Of a stretch of 64,000 nt of DNA, positions 27,520 through 35,960 are shown piece by piece (the stretch's first letter is position 1; each line of letters opens with the position of its first letter). Below the pieces are notes generated by a model. It ran no database searches. It was not told the origin of the DNA and worked only from the letters and a program-made list of their open reading frames with translations. The translations under genes were made by a program, and so were the position numbers. The stretch is from Rhodococcus tibetensis (GTDB lineage Bacteria; Actinomycetota; Actinomycetes; Mycobacteriales; Mycobacteriaceae): positions 1 to 64,000 of the forward strand of contig NZ_JANFQF010000014.1 of assembly GCF_024438035.1 (NCBI RefSeq), given 5' to 3'.

Positions 27520-30489
27520 ATGATTCCGCTATCGAGGCGCAGTTTCGAAGAGCTGGAAATCAGCGTCCTCGAAGCCGGGGACCACATGTGGCTCTCGGCG
27601 AGATCCCCGCAGGGTTCGGTATTCGCGGTGAAACGACCCCTACCCGAGTGGAAGCTACCCCGCGATGTCACCGGCAGGCCGGTGGACGAACCAGGTGAAT
27701 GGCTCACCGATGCCGTCCGGCACGCTCGCCCGGACGCCGGCCCCGAAGCGCTCGAGGTGGGGAAGGTGCTGACGGACCTGGTGTTCGGTGTGCCGGAGAT
27801 CGTGACGCTTCTGCAGCAGACACGGGGAACGGCAGGGACCGCGGGGAACCAGTTGCTCATTCGGGTGCTCGCGGCGCCGAACCGGATCGCCGCATGGCCG
27901 TGGGAGTTGTTGCTGGATCCCCAGCGCCCGGAACGGTTCCTGTCCATGGCGCGGGACGTCCACGTGGTGCGGTCGGGACGATCGCGCACCTACCCGATCC
28001 GGCAAGCGCCGATCGATCCACCACTCAATCTGTTGCTGGTCATGTCGAGCCCCCTTCGGTCGGGCCCGGACGAGTCCGAGGCACCGTTCGACCTCTATGC
28101 TGAAAAGCGCAGTCTGCTGACGGAGTTGCAGCCGCTGGTCGATCGAGGCCTGTTGCGTGTGGTGGTGGAGGATCGCCCCTCGGTCGAGCGTCTGCGCACT
28201 CGTATGGGGATGCAACGCCGCGGCTTTCATCTGTTCCACTACCTCGGGCATGCCAATCCCCACGGACTCAAGCTGGAACGCCGCAACGGTCGTGGAACGC
28301 TTCTGCGGAGCCAAGAATTCGCCCTCCTGCTACAACAGCTTCCGGATCTCCGACTCGCTGTTTTCGCGGGATGTGAGACGGCGCGCGCGCCGGGTGTCTC
28401 GGCGGCGGACGAAACCTGGCCGGGACCGCTGTCGTCGGCAGACTACTGCGTGCGGGATGCGTGTCCGATGGTAATCGGCATGCAAGCCGTGCTGCCCTTC
28501 GGGACGGAGCGACTGTTCACCCGCTTCTTCTACCAGGGACTTACCGCCGGGCAATCCGTCGCCGAGGCGCTGCGTTTGGCGCGTCTCGCGATCAACGGCG
28601 ACGAGAACAGCGGTGATCCACTGCTGAACTGGGCCGTGCCCTGTCTGTTCGTCGGCGGAAGCGATCCCGGTGCGGTCATCGACCCGGACGCGAAGGCCCG
28701 GCCGAGGCCCGCACCGCGCAAGGTCAGTCGCCACCTGGGCGTACGTCAGGGTGAACTGCGCTTCATCTCCCGGCTCACCGAGTTGCGTGAGGCCGTGGAC
28801 GTGTTGTCCGGGAACACTTCGGCGCGGCTTCTTCAGGTGGTCGGCATGCCGGCCACCGGGAAGACCTCACTTCTCGACCGGGTGCTCGAGGAACTCGATC
28901 CGGATATCGCGCAACTCTTCATCAGCGCCAAACGTCTGCTCGCGGAACCCGAACCGGTCCGCGAACTGGCCTGCCTCGTCAAGGAACTGATTGACGGCAA
29001 AGGTCTTCGGGCGGTGCCGGCGGGTAGGTTCAGCGCCGACGACTGGTGGGAACGGTTGATCGGGGACCTCGGGGCCGTGCCGGCTGCGATTGTGATCGAC
29101 GATGCGGACTTGCTCGCAGGGGATTCCGCCGGCGCATCTGACCTCTTGAACGCGCTCGTCACCCTCACCGGACGACGCGGCCGCGCACGGTTGGCGGTGG
29201 CCACTACGAGCGATCTCGATCAACTGACGCAGTTGCTGCGACCGTCCGAAGTGCGCACGATCCGCCTCGAGGCACTCTCCTGGCCCGAGGTGTGGCAGTG
29301 GATCCGCCGCAATCTGCCGACACTCACTCGCTTCTCCGAGACGGAACTGTCGAAACTGTACGGCGAACTGCGCCACCTCGAATTGTGGGAACAGCTGGCC
29401 GATCTGGTTGGCCAGAGCAATTCGTTCGATGCGGACGATTTGCCGGTCCTCGTCAAGCAAGTCGCGGTTCCGCCCGGCAAGGTTCCTACGGCGGCGGCGA
29501 TCGGCAGCGACTTCTTCGGGATGTCGACCGAACTCGAATCCGACGTGGAACGACTGTCACCCGCGACTCCGGTGAAGCACCCATTGCAGCTGGCGGTCGC
29601 GGGGCCGTTCACTGCCCGGCGCCGTCAGGAGGTCGCCGTCGCGCTCACCCAGTGCGCCATCAACCATGGAGTACCAGGACGGGTCGTCGCCGGCGAAACA
29701 GGAGTCGATGAATCTGCTCTTGCCGAACTGCTTTCGCACGAGTTGGCGTTTACGGACGGCGCGCCGTCGGAGCGCGAAGTCTGTCTGTGGTTGGAAGAGG
29801 CGGGGCGAGCTGGAGCCGACATCATCGTCCTCGACTACGGGAACGCGGAGCCGACCGACGCCCAGAATACGATCATCGCCGATCTGGTCAGAGAGGGTCG
29901 ACTGGTGATCGCCTCGGGTGATCACTCGGACGAACCCAGCTTCCCTGCGTGGAGCATCGACGCACTTGCGGTCGGTGCGGTCGAGGACGACGGCTCCCTC
30001 ACCCACGAGACCCCGTACTTCTCCCGAGAAGGCAAGCCGGATATCTACGCGCCGAGAACCATCTCCGGGACCACCTGCGAACAGATTGTCGATCAACCGG
30101 AAATGGAGGGGACGACCTTCGCCGCGCTGTACGTGGCTGCCGCTGCCATGCTGGTGTGGGCCACCGATCGGAATCTGACGGCCTCCGAGGTCCGTGCGCT
30201 GCTGATGGACACGGCGGTCCCGCTACCGGCGGGGCGTGGTGAGTCCGCGAAGCGGCTGGACATGGAAGCTGCACTGGATCGAGCCCGCCGCAGGCTCATC
30301 GTCGGCGCGCTGGGGTCGGAGGCGCTCGAACTCGGGCAACTACTCGCCGAAACGCCGATCCGCCCAGAATTGGCGGTACCGATCCTGGACGCCCTTGTGG
30401 CCGAGGGCGGTGCCGTCCGCAAGGTGGTCCGCAACGGTGTCGAGCAATTCGAGCGCAGCGATTCCGCGGTGACGCCGAAATACGAGTAG
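27520..30489 (+). CDS. CHAT protease-NTPase-pseudosubtilase fusion
   Basis: 989 residues in three parts. (1) A caspase-like CHAT domain, about residues 130-380, with catalytic His244 in HYLGHAN and Cys285 in FAGCETA. (2) A P-loop NTPase, about 410-640, with Walker A GMPATGKT at 442-449 and Walker B IVIDDAD with Asp527 and Asp528. (3) A subtilisin-like C-terminal domain, about 690-925. The order of strands is recognisable (VIASGDHS, LAVGAVEDDGS, DIYAP, GTTFAAL). The catalytic Ser is Thr866, the oxyanion Asn is Asp801 and the usual Asp and His motifs are missing. The third domain is therefore probably a non-catalytic binding module. CHAT proteases act in bacterial conflict systems and cell death. 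It is co-transcribed with the lipase, with GGAG before its ATG. Confidence 0.75.
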   Translation: MIPLSRRSFEELEISVLEAGDHMWLSARSPQGSVFAVKRPLPEWKLPRDVTGRPVDEPGEWLTDAVRHARPDAGPEALEVGKVLTDLVFGVPEIVTLLQQTRGTAGTAGNQLLIRVLAAPNRIAAWPWELLLDPQRPERFLSMARDVHVVRSGRSRTYPIRQAPIDPPLNLLLVMSSPLRSGPDESEAPFDLYAEKRSLLTELQPLVDRGLLRVVVEDRPSVERLRTRMGMQRRGFHLFHYLGHANPHGLKLERRNGRGTLLRSQEFALLLQQLPDLRLAVFAGCETARAPGVSAADETWPGPLSSADYCVRDACPMVIGMQAVLPFGTERLFTRFFYQGLTAGQSVAEALRLARLAINGDENSGDPLLNWAVPCLFVGGSDPGAVIDPDAKARPRPAPRKVSRHLGVRQGELRFISRLTELREAVDVLSGNTSARLLQVVGMPATGKTSLLDRVLEELDPDIAQLFISAKRLLAEPEPVRELACLVKELIDGKGLRAVPAGRFSADDWWERLIGDLGAVPAAIVIDDADLLAGDSAGASDLLNALVTLTGRRGRARLAVATTSDLDQLTQLLRPSEVRTIRLEALSWPEVWQWIRRNLPTLTRFSETELSKLYGELRHLELWEQLADLVGQSNSFDADDLPVLVKQVAVPPGKVPTAAAIGSDFFGMSTELESDVERLSPATPVKHPLQLAVAGPFTARRRQEVAVALTQCAINHGVPGRVVAGETGVDESALAELLSHELAFTDGAPSEREVCLWLEEAGRAGADIIVLDYGNAEPTDAQNTIIADLVREGRLVIASGDHSDEPSFPAWSIDALAVGAVEDDGSLTHETPYFSREGKPDIYAPRTISGTTCEQIVDQPEMEGTTFAALYVAAAAMLVWATDRNLTASEVRALLMDTAVPLPAGRGESAKRLDMEAALDRARRRLIVGALGSEALELGQLLAETPIRPELAVPILDALVAEGGAVRKVVRNGVEQFERSDSAVTPKYE

Positions 30490-30499
30490 CGGACTACTC
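30484..30499. promoter_or_regulatory. Shared operator, site 3 (GAGTAG-N4-CTACTC)
   Basis: Perfect 6-bp arms around CGGA, overlapping the TAG stop of the CHAT gene. It is 63 bp upstream of the protease-nuclease ATG. Confidence 0.7.
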
Positions 30500-30561
30500 A
30501 TGACTGCCATGCCGGACGGGACAAGGCTGGTAGCAACCGGCCAGTACTACCCGAGGAAATA

Positions 30562-32598
30562 ATGATGACCACCGTCAACAGCATGGGAAGCCGTCGAGTT
30601 CGACTCGATTCACCCGCACCGACATTCGCGAGCGAGAGACAGCGGCAGGCCGAAGCGGCCGAGCGCCGCGCGCGGGAGAGGGCCTCGCAGAGACGCGAGC
30701 ATGTGGACGCGCTCGCCGGTCCCGGTGGAATCGCGGCCGTCGAGAGTCCCGAACGAATCGCCAAACGCCTGGATCGGCTCACCCGCTATTACACAGGCGA
30801 GGATGTACCGCAGGCGACCCCCACCGCAGCGTCGGGCGTCCTCGTGGAGGAGGCGCTCGACCGGGTGAGCGAGTGGGTGGACAGTGACGCGTCGGCCGAT
30901 CAGGTGCTGGAGAAAATCATCAACACCTCCGATTTCGTGGGAGTGCGCTATCTCGATGCCGGGGTGGCGGCTGCACGGTCGATCGGAAGGGTGAACATCC
31001 GCGATTCCCGGGGGAACCTGCAGGGCTACGGCACGGGTTTTCTCGTATCGCCGACCTTGCTTCTGACGAATCACCATGTGCTGCCGAGCGCCGAAACAGC
31101 ACACAGCAGCGTAATCGAGTTCGATTATCAGGACGGTATCGACGGCAACCCGCTTCCGGTGCAGGTCTTCCCGTTGGATCCGGGCCGGTTCTTCCTCGCC
31201 GATCGGGAGCGCGACTTCGCCTTGGTGGCGGTTCGGGCACCTGCGCCGGTTCTCGCCCAGTTCGGATTCAACCGGCTGTTCGCAGCGGAGGGCAAGGCCG
31301 TCATCGGAGAGTTCGTGACCATCGTGCAGCATCCGCGCGGAGACAAAAAGCAGATCGCTCTGCGGGAGAATCGCATCGTCGATATTCCCGAACGGTTCCT
31401 GCACTATTCGGCGGATACCGAACCGGGCTCCTCGGGCTCGCCGGTGTTCAACGACCAGTGGGAGGTGGTTGCGCTCCACCACGCGAGCGTACGAGCACCG
31501 CAGCACACCGAGTTCGGTGGGATCCTCAACGAGGGGGTACGGATTAGCCGCATCCTGAAGTTCGTCGCCGAGCAGGACATGCCGCGTGACTGGCGCGCTC
31601 TCGTCGACGAGATCGTCAGCGCGGAGCAGGAATTGTCGACTGCCTCTTCATCGCTCCGGCAGGACGTGGTGCCCAGGGAGGAAATCACCGTGCGCGTTCC
31701 GCTGGAGATCACTGTCCGCCTCGGTTCCGCCGAACCTCGCAGGGCCGTCGGCGGTGAACCGATTGACTCCGAGGCAATTTCGATCGACCCCGACTACAGC
31801 AACCGCCGTGGTTACGACCCGGGCTTCCTGCGAGTTCATCTACCCTTGCCGGTGACCGGCCCGCAGGTGGCTTCGGTTGCGTCCGAAGAGCTCCGCTATC
31901 ACCACTTCAGCGTAGTCATGCACACCGAGCGGGCTCTTGCGCTGTTCACAGCTGTGAACATCGACGGCAAGCAGTCACAGAATCCGAAGCGGGACCGTGA
32001 CCGCTGGATCCTCGACCCTCGGCTCCCGGCACGCCAACAGACCGGTGAGCGTGTGTACGAGGACAACCCGCTCGACCGAGGGCACCTCGTGCGCCGACTG
32101 GACCCCGCCTGGGGCCCGAATGCGAAGGCGGCAAATGACGACACGTTCCACTTCACGAACTGCACTCCGCAGCATCACGACTTCAACGCGGGCAAGACGC
32201 TGTGGCTCGGACTCGAAGATTACGTGTTGAAGAACGCCGACAACGCCGATCTTGCCGTGAGCGTTCTGACGGGCCCGGTGCTCGCCGCCGACGATCCCCG
32301 CTACCGTGGTGTGGCGCTGCCGCGTCAGTTCTGGAAGACCGTGGCGATGGCCAAGCGAGACGGCGGCCTCTCGGTTACCGGCTACCTGCTCACGCAGGCG
32401 GCACTGCTCGACGAGTTCACGGAAGGGGAGGAGTCGTTCTCCTACGGCGCGTATCGCACGTTTCAGGTTCCGGTGCGGAGGATCGCCCAGTTGACCGGGC
32501 TCGACCTCGACGCCTACGTCGCGGCCGATCCACTCGAACAGGTCGAGGGCACCACTCTGCCGCGCGAATTGATCCGCCCCCAGGACCTCATCCTCTGA
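30562..32598 (+). CDS. Trypsin-like protease fused to NucA-type endonuclease
   Basis: 678 residues. The N-terminal 140 residues are charged and helical, possibly an adaptor domain. A V8/trypsin-like serine protease follows (about 145-340): His172 in LTNHHV, Asp218 in RERDFAL and Ser291 in PGSSGSPV form a complete triad. The C-terminal part (about 420-660) is a DNA/RNA non-specific endonuclease of the NucA/EndoG family. It has DRGH (His508) and the metal-site segment NCTPQHHDFN with Asn533 and Asn542. No signal peptide is present, so it is intracellular. GAGGA precedes the ATG. A protease fused to a nuclease suggests activation by cleavage or a combined attack on protein and nucleic acid. Confidence 0.82.
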   Translation: MMTTVNSMGSRRVRLDSPAPTFASERQRQAEAAERRARERASQRREHVDALAGPGGIAAVESPERIAKRLDRLTRYYTGEDVPQATPTAASGVLVEEALDRVSEWVDSDASADQVLEKIINTSDFVGVRYLDAGVAAARSIGRVNIRDSRGNLQGYGTGFLVSPTLLLTNHHVLPSAETAHSSVIEFDYQDGIDGNPLPVQVFPLDPGRFFLADRERDFALVAVRAPAPVLAQFGFNRLFAAEGKAVIGEFVTIVQHPRGDKKQIALRENRIVDIPERFLHYSADTEPGSSGSPVFNDQWEVVALHHASVRAPQHTEFGGILNEGVRISRILKFVAEQDMPRDWRALVDEIVSAEQELSTASSSLRQDVVPREEITVRVPLEITVRLGSAEPRRAVGGEPIDSEAISIDPDYSNRRGYDPGFLRVHLPLPVTGPQVASVASEELRYHHFSVVMHTERALALFTAVNIDGKQSQNPKRDRDRWILDPRLPARQQTGERVYEDNPLDRGHLVRRLDPAWGPNAKAANDDTFHFTNCTPQHHDFNAGKTLWLGLEDYVLKNADNADLAVSVLTGPVLAADDPRYRGVALPRQFWKTVAMAKRDGGLSVTGYLLTQAALLDEFTEGEESFSYGAYRTFQVPVRRIAQLTGLDLDAYVAADPLEQVEGTTLPRELIRPQDLIL

Positions 32599-32625
32599 AT
32601 TCGACAACGATACCGCTCGAGAATC

Positions 32626-32641
32626 GAGTACCCCACTACTC
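32626..32641. promoter_or_regulatory. Shared operator, site 4 (GAGTAC-N4-CTACTC)
   Basis: The same motif with one mismatch in the left arm (GAGTAC for GAGTAG) around CCCA. It lies 122 bp before the lysin ATG, and a GATAGG hexamer follows about 16 bp downstream. Confidence 0.6.
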
Positions 32642-32762
32642 ACGACGAACCGACGGGATAGGGGAGAGGATCGAACTATTCAGCGCAGTGGGGTGATTGG
32701 TCCGACATGGAGCACCCCGGCGTTGTCGCGGACCGCAGTTCCATCTCACCGGTGAGGAAATC

Positions 32763-35700
32763 ATGAATCGCTACCATCCGTTGGCCCCCGGAACCTACAC
32801 CGGCGTGAGCAGCGGCTACCGAACCCCGGACCGGCCGGACCATCGCGGCGTGGATATCGCCGCGAACAACGGCACGCCCATCTATGCACCGACAGACGGC
32901 ACCATCGCCCATGTGGGAATCGACGACGACCCTCAGGGCTACGGCTCCTGGCTGGTGATCGATTCCCAGAATCAATGGGGGCTCGACTTCACGTTCGGCC
33001 ACACGCCGCCATCGTCGTTCATCAACCCACACACTGGGGAACAGTGGAAGTTCGGCGATCCAGTGCACGCGGGTGAGCAGATAGCCGTGGTCGGCTCGGA
33101 GGGTGGTTCGAGCGGTCCTCATCTGCATTTCGAGACATTCGGTGCGCCGGGCCGTTTCGGCGGACCCGATCTGGATCCCAACTCGACATGGCTGAAGGAG
33201 GCCAAAGATCCGCGTGAGGCACCGAAGGACAACGGACACGCCTCGCTGATGGGCAAGCTCCTTGTCGACTTCTCCGCTGGTGTTCCCACAGCTGCTCAGA
33301 TCCAGTCGGGCGGATTCGCCGGTGCCATTCGTTACATCTCCGATCCGAGGGCGGGATGGATGCTCGGCAAACCCCTGCGGAGGGAAGAGGCCGACGCCCT
33401 GCGCGCACGCGGTATGGTCGTCGTCTCCAATTTCCAATTCGGTAAGTCCGACTGGCTCGGTGGAGCGGAGCAGGGGCGACGGGATGCCGAGCGGGGAATA
33501 CAGATTCACCGTGAGGCCGGTGGTCCCGAGACGGCGGCAATCTATGTGTCGGTGGACGCGTCGCCCAGCGAGGAACAGTGGAATACGCTGGTTCGCCCGT
33601 ACCTGCTCGCGTGGCAGGAACGGCTCGGCAAGACCAGGATGGGTGTCTACTGCAACTACCCGACCATCGAGTGGGCGCTCCGCGACGGCGTCGGCACCTA
33701 TTTCTGGATGCACAATTGGGGCAGCAACGGTCGCGTACACCCCGCGGCGCACCTGCATCAATTCGAGATCGACAAGCAGAAGGTGGGAGGCGTCGGCATC
33801 GACCGGAACCGTATCCTCAAAGGGCAATTCGGCCAGTGGGACGCCGTCGCCGCAGACGTTCCGACCCCGGTCGTCGAACCAGCGCAACCGCAGCCGGTCA
33901 CGTCGCCCAGTGGGTACCCGATCGCGTGGTACGGAGGCCCGGGGTGTGACACCGGTCACGGCGCATATCTGCGTATCTACCTGCACACCACCGAGAACCA
34001 GGACTGGGTGGCCCGCGCCGAGAATGTTGCCAACTACCAGGCCGGAGCGCAGAACGGCAGCTACCACTACCTGATCGACGACCACCACATCATCAACACC
34101 GTCAGCACCAAGAACACTGCTTGGGGCGTGCTCAGCGACAACCGTGTCAGCGTCCAGATCGCGATGGTGGGCACTTCGGGAAGCACTGAAACCTGGAGTG
34201 GCGCCAATCCGAACCGCGAGGAACGGCCCAAGTCGCGCGAGCAGTGGCTCGCCCACACGAAGATGCTCGACATGGTGGCATTCGTCATCGCCAAGGTCGC
34301 CACGGAGTACGACATTCCGATCGAGCGCGTCGACATCGGCGGGGTGGGCCACAACCGCAAGGGAGTGAGCAGCCACAACAACTACACGTACGGTTCGCGC
34401 GTTCTCAAAGGTTTCAAGGATGGGACGCACTGGGACGTCCCCGACACCTTTCCCTATGACGTCGTGCTGACCGCGGCGAAGCGATACGCGGGACTCCCCG
34501 AAGATCCCGATCGCTTTCCGCTCCCGCCCGGTCACTACTGGGGGCCGCTGGACGGGCCCACCGAATCGTGGTCGAACACCTTCGGCAACGAACCGCAGTC
34601 CTCGAAAGACGGCCTGAAGCGCTGGCAGCAGACCATCGGAATTCCCGGGACGAGCATTTTCGACAAGGCCACCAAAGATGTGGCGACGCGAATGCAGCAG
34701 CTGTGGGGATGGCCGGTCACCGGGAATGTCTATGAGGGTGAATGGAACGAAGTCATCCATAACGGGTGGCGGTTGCCGGCGCCGGAACCACCCCGGCCGG
34801 CGGTCCCGATCGAGGCCGGGCCCAAGGTGTTTCACTCCAAGAAGATCAAGGAGGTGACGGGTCCGGGGCTGACCGACAGGTTCGGCATGGCGGCAACCGA
34901 TCTCGGCGTGATGGCACGCACCCCGTCGGGACGAATACTGGCAATATTCGGCGACACCTTCCGTGGACCCCGAGTAGGTGACGGTGACTGGCGTTCGCCG
35001 GTAGCGCTGTTCTCCGACACCAAGAAGCTCGACGGGGGAATCGTGTGGAGTGAGGCCGCCGGCGGCGATCCGCGCTATGCACGACAGCTCTGGGACTACC
35101 AACACGACAATCCGTTCTTCTCGACCGTTCTCCCCTCCGACGTTGTCACCATCGGCGACACGATGTACCTGCATGCCATGGTCAACAAGGGCCTCGGCAA
35201 CGTCGTCTGGACCGAAATCTGGAAGTCGACCGACGACGGGCACACGTGGCAGCACACCGGGGCGAAATTCGATGCGGGGATTCACCGCGGACTTGCCCAG
35301 CTCTGGACGTGGGATGCTCCCGGGGACGGATGGGTCTACGTGTTCTCCACCGGCTTCCAGCGCGACAAACCCCTGATCCTCAGGCGTGTGCGCGAGGACA
35401 GGATCACCGACCGGAATGCGTACGAGGGGTGGGGTTGGAAGGACGGCGCTTGGCGCTGGGGCAACGAGCCGACCCCTGTGCTGGAGAGAGCGCACTCAGC
35501 CGCCAAGTTCGGTGAAATGTGTCTGCGGGCAATTCAGGGTAAGTGGGTACTGGTCACGTTCGACAGCTCCGACGCGGGCGGCTACGACATCGACGTGCGC
35601 GTGTTCTCCGAGATCACCGACAACCTCTACGAGGCGCACAAGAGCACGCCCTTGCGCGGGGTCGGCTGGGGACAGGAGGGAGACGACGCGGTGGCCCAGC

Positions 35701-35882
35701 TCTACGGTCCGTCGATCGTCCCCGGATCGAAGTTGGACGGCGGGTTCCATATCTTCGTGAGTCAGTGGAAGACGGAGGGCCCCGACAAGGGATGGCCGTA
35801 CAGGGTGCTGCAGTTCAAGATCCCCGTGTCGAGCCCCGGGTTCCGTGACGACGGGGGCGTCAACCCCCACGACGGCCGGTAG
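32763..35882 (+). CDS. Multi-domain peptidoglycan hydrolase, no signal peptide
   Basis: 1039 residues from ATG 32763 (GGTGAGGAAATC upstream). Domains in order: an M23 endopeptidase (about 1-130; zinc ligands His27 and Asp31 in HRGVD, His122 in HLHFE); an Rv2525c/GH25-like DUF1906 domain (about 165-365; VDFSAG and IYVSVD acidic residues); an N-acetylmuramoyl-L-alanine amidase_2 domain (about 385-580; His409 in LHTTEN, His557 in THWDVP); a peptidoglycan-binding helical repeat (about 595-665); and a DUF4185 beta-propeller-like domain (about 695-1030). Three lytic activities in one intracellular chain resemble a phage lysin more than a housekeeping enzyme. It should dissolve the wall only after release or lysis. 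The shared operator lies upstream and a strong hairpin follows the stop. Confidence 0.82.
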   Translation: MNRYHPLAPGTYTGVSSGYRTPDRPDHRGVDIAANNGTPIYAPTDGTIAHVGIDDDPQGYGSWLVIDSQNQWGLDFTFGHTPPSSFINPHTGEQWKFGDPVHAGEQIAVVGSEGGSSGPHLHFETFGAPGRFGGPDLDPNSTWLKEAKDPREAPKDNGHASLMGKLLVDFSAGVPTAAQIQSGGFAGAIRYISDPRAGWMLGKPLRREEADALRARGMVVVSNFQFGKSDWLGGAEQGRRDAERGIQIHREAGGPETAAIYVSVDASPSEEQWNTLVRPYLLAWQERLGKTRMGVYCNYPTIEWALRDGVGTYFWMHNWGSNGRVHPAAHLHQFEIDKQKVGGVGIDRNRILKGQFGQWDAVAADVPTPVVEPAQPQPVTSPSGYPIAWYGGPGCDTGHGAYLRIYLHTTENQDWVARAENVANYQAGAQNGSYHYLIDDHHIINTVSTKNTAWGVLSDNRVSVQIAMVGTSGSTETWSGANPNREERPKSREQWLAHTKMLDMVAFVIAKVATEYDIPIERVDIGGVGHNRKGVSSHNNYTYGSRVLKGFKDGTHWDVPDTFPYDVVLTAAKRYAGLPEDPDRFPLPPGHYWGPLDGPTESWSNTFGNEPQSSKDGLKRWQQTIGIPGTSIFDKATKDVATRMQQLWGWPVTGNVYEGEWNEVIHNGWRLPAPEPPRPAVPIEAGPKVFHSKKIKEVTGPGLTDRFGMAATDLGVMARTPSGRILAIFGDTFRGPRVGDGDWRSPVALFSDTKKLDGGIVWSEAAGGDPRYARQLWDYQHDNPFFSTVLPSDVVTIGDTMYLHAMVNKGLGNVVWTEIWKSTDDGHTWQHTGAKFDAGIHRGLAQLWTWDAPGDGWVYVFSTGFQRDKPLILRRVREDRITDRNAYEGWGWKDGAWRWGNEPTPVLERAHSAAKFGEMCLRAIQGKWVLVTFDSSDAGGYDIDVRVFSEITDNLYEAHKSTPLRGVGWGQEGDDAVAQLYGPSIVPGSKLDGGFHIFVSQWKTEGPDKGWPYRVLQFKIPVSSPGFRDDGGVNPHDGR

Positions 35883-35884
35883 CG

Positions 35885-35918
35885 GGTTGCCTCCCGATCT
35901 GCGGATCGGGAGGCAACC
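35885..35918 (+). terminator. Hairpin terminator after lysin gene
   Basis: A perfect 15-bp stem with a TGCG loop begins two bases after the stop codon. No T-run follows, as is common in actinobacteria. It separates the hydrolase genes from the LuxR 2 gene. Confidence 0.8.
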
Positions 35919-35947
35919 ACCTCCTTCCCCCGCGCTTCTGCCACACC

Positions 35948-35953
35948 TAGACT
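35948..35953 (+). promoter_or_regulatory. -10 box TAGACT, leaderless LuxR gene
   Basis: TAGACT starts 13 bases before the ATG at 35961. It is the same hexamer as upstream of LuxR 1, with no ribosome binding site. Confidence 0.55.
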
Positions 35954-35960
35954 GTGTTTC

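Noticed and set aside
32676-35495. A 939-codon open frame antisense to the multi-lysin gene
   Set aside because: It mirrors a gene with clear domains and catalytic motifs. Its translation is rich in Arg, Gly and Val with no family pattern, as expected for the opposite strand of GC-rich coding DNA.
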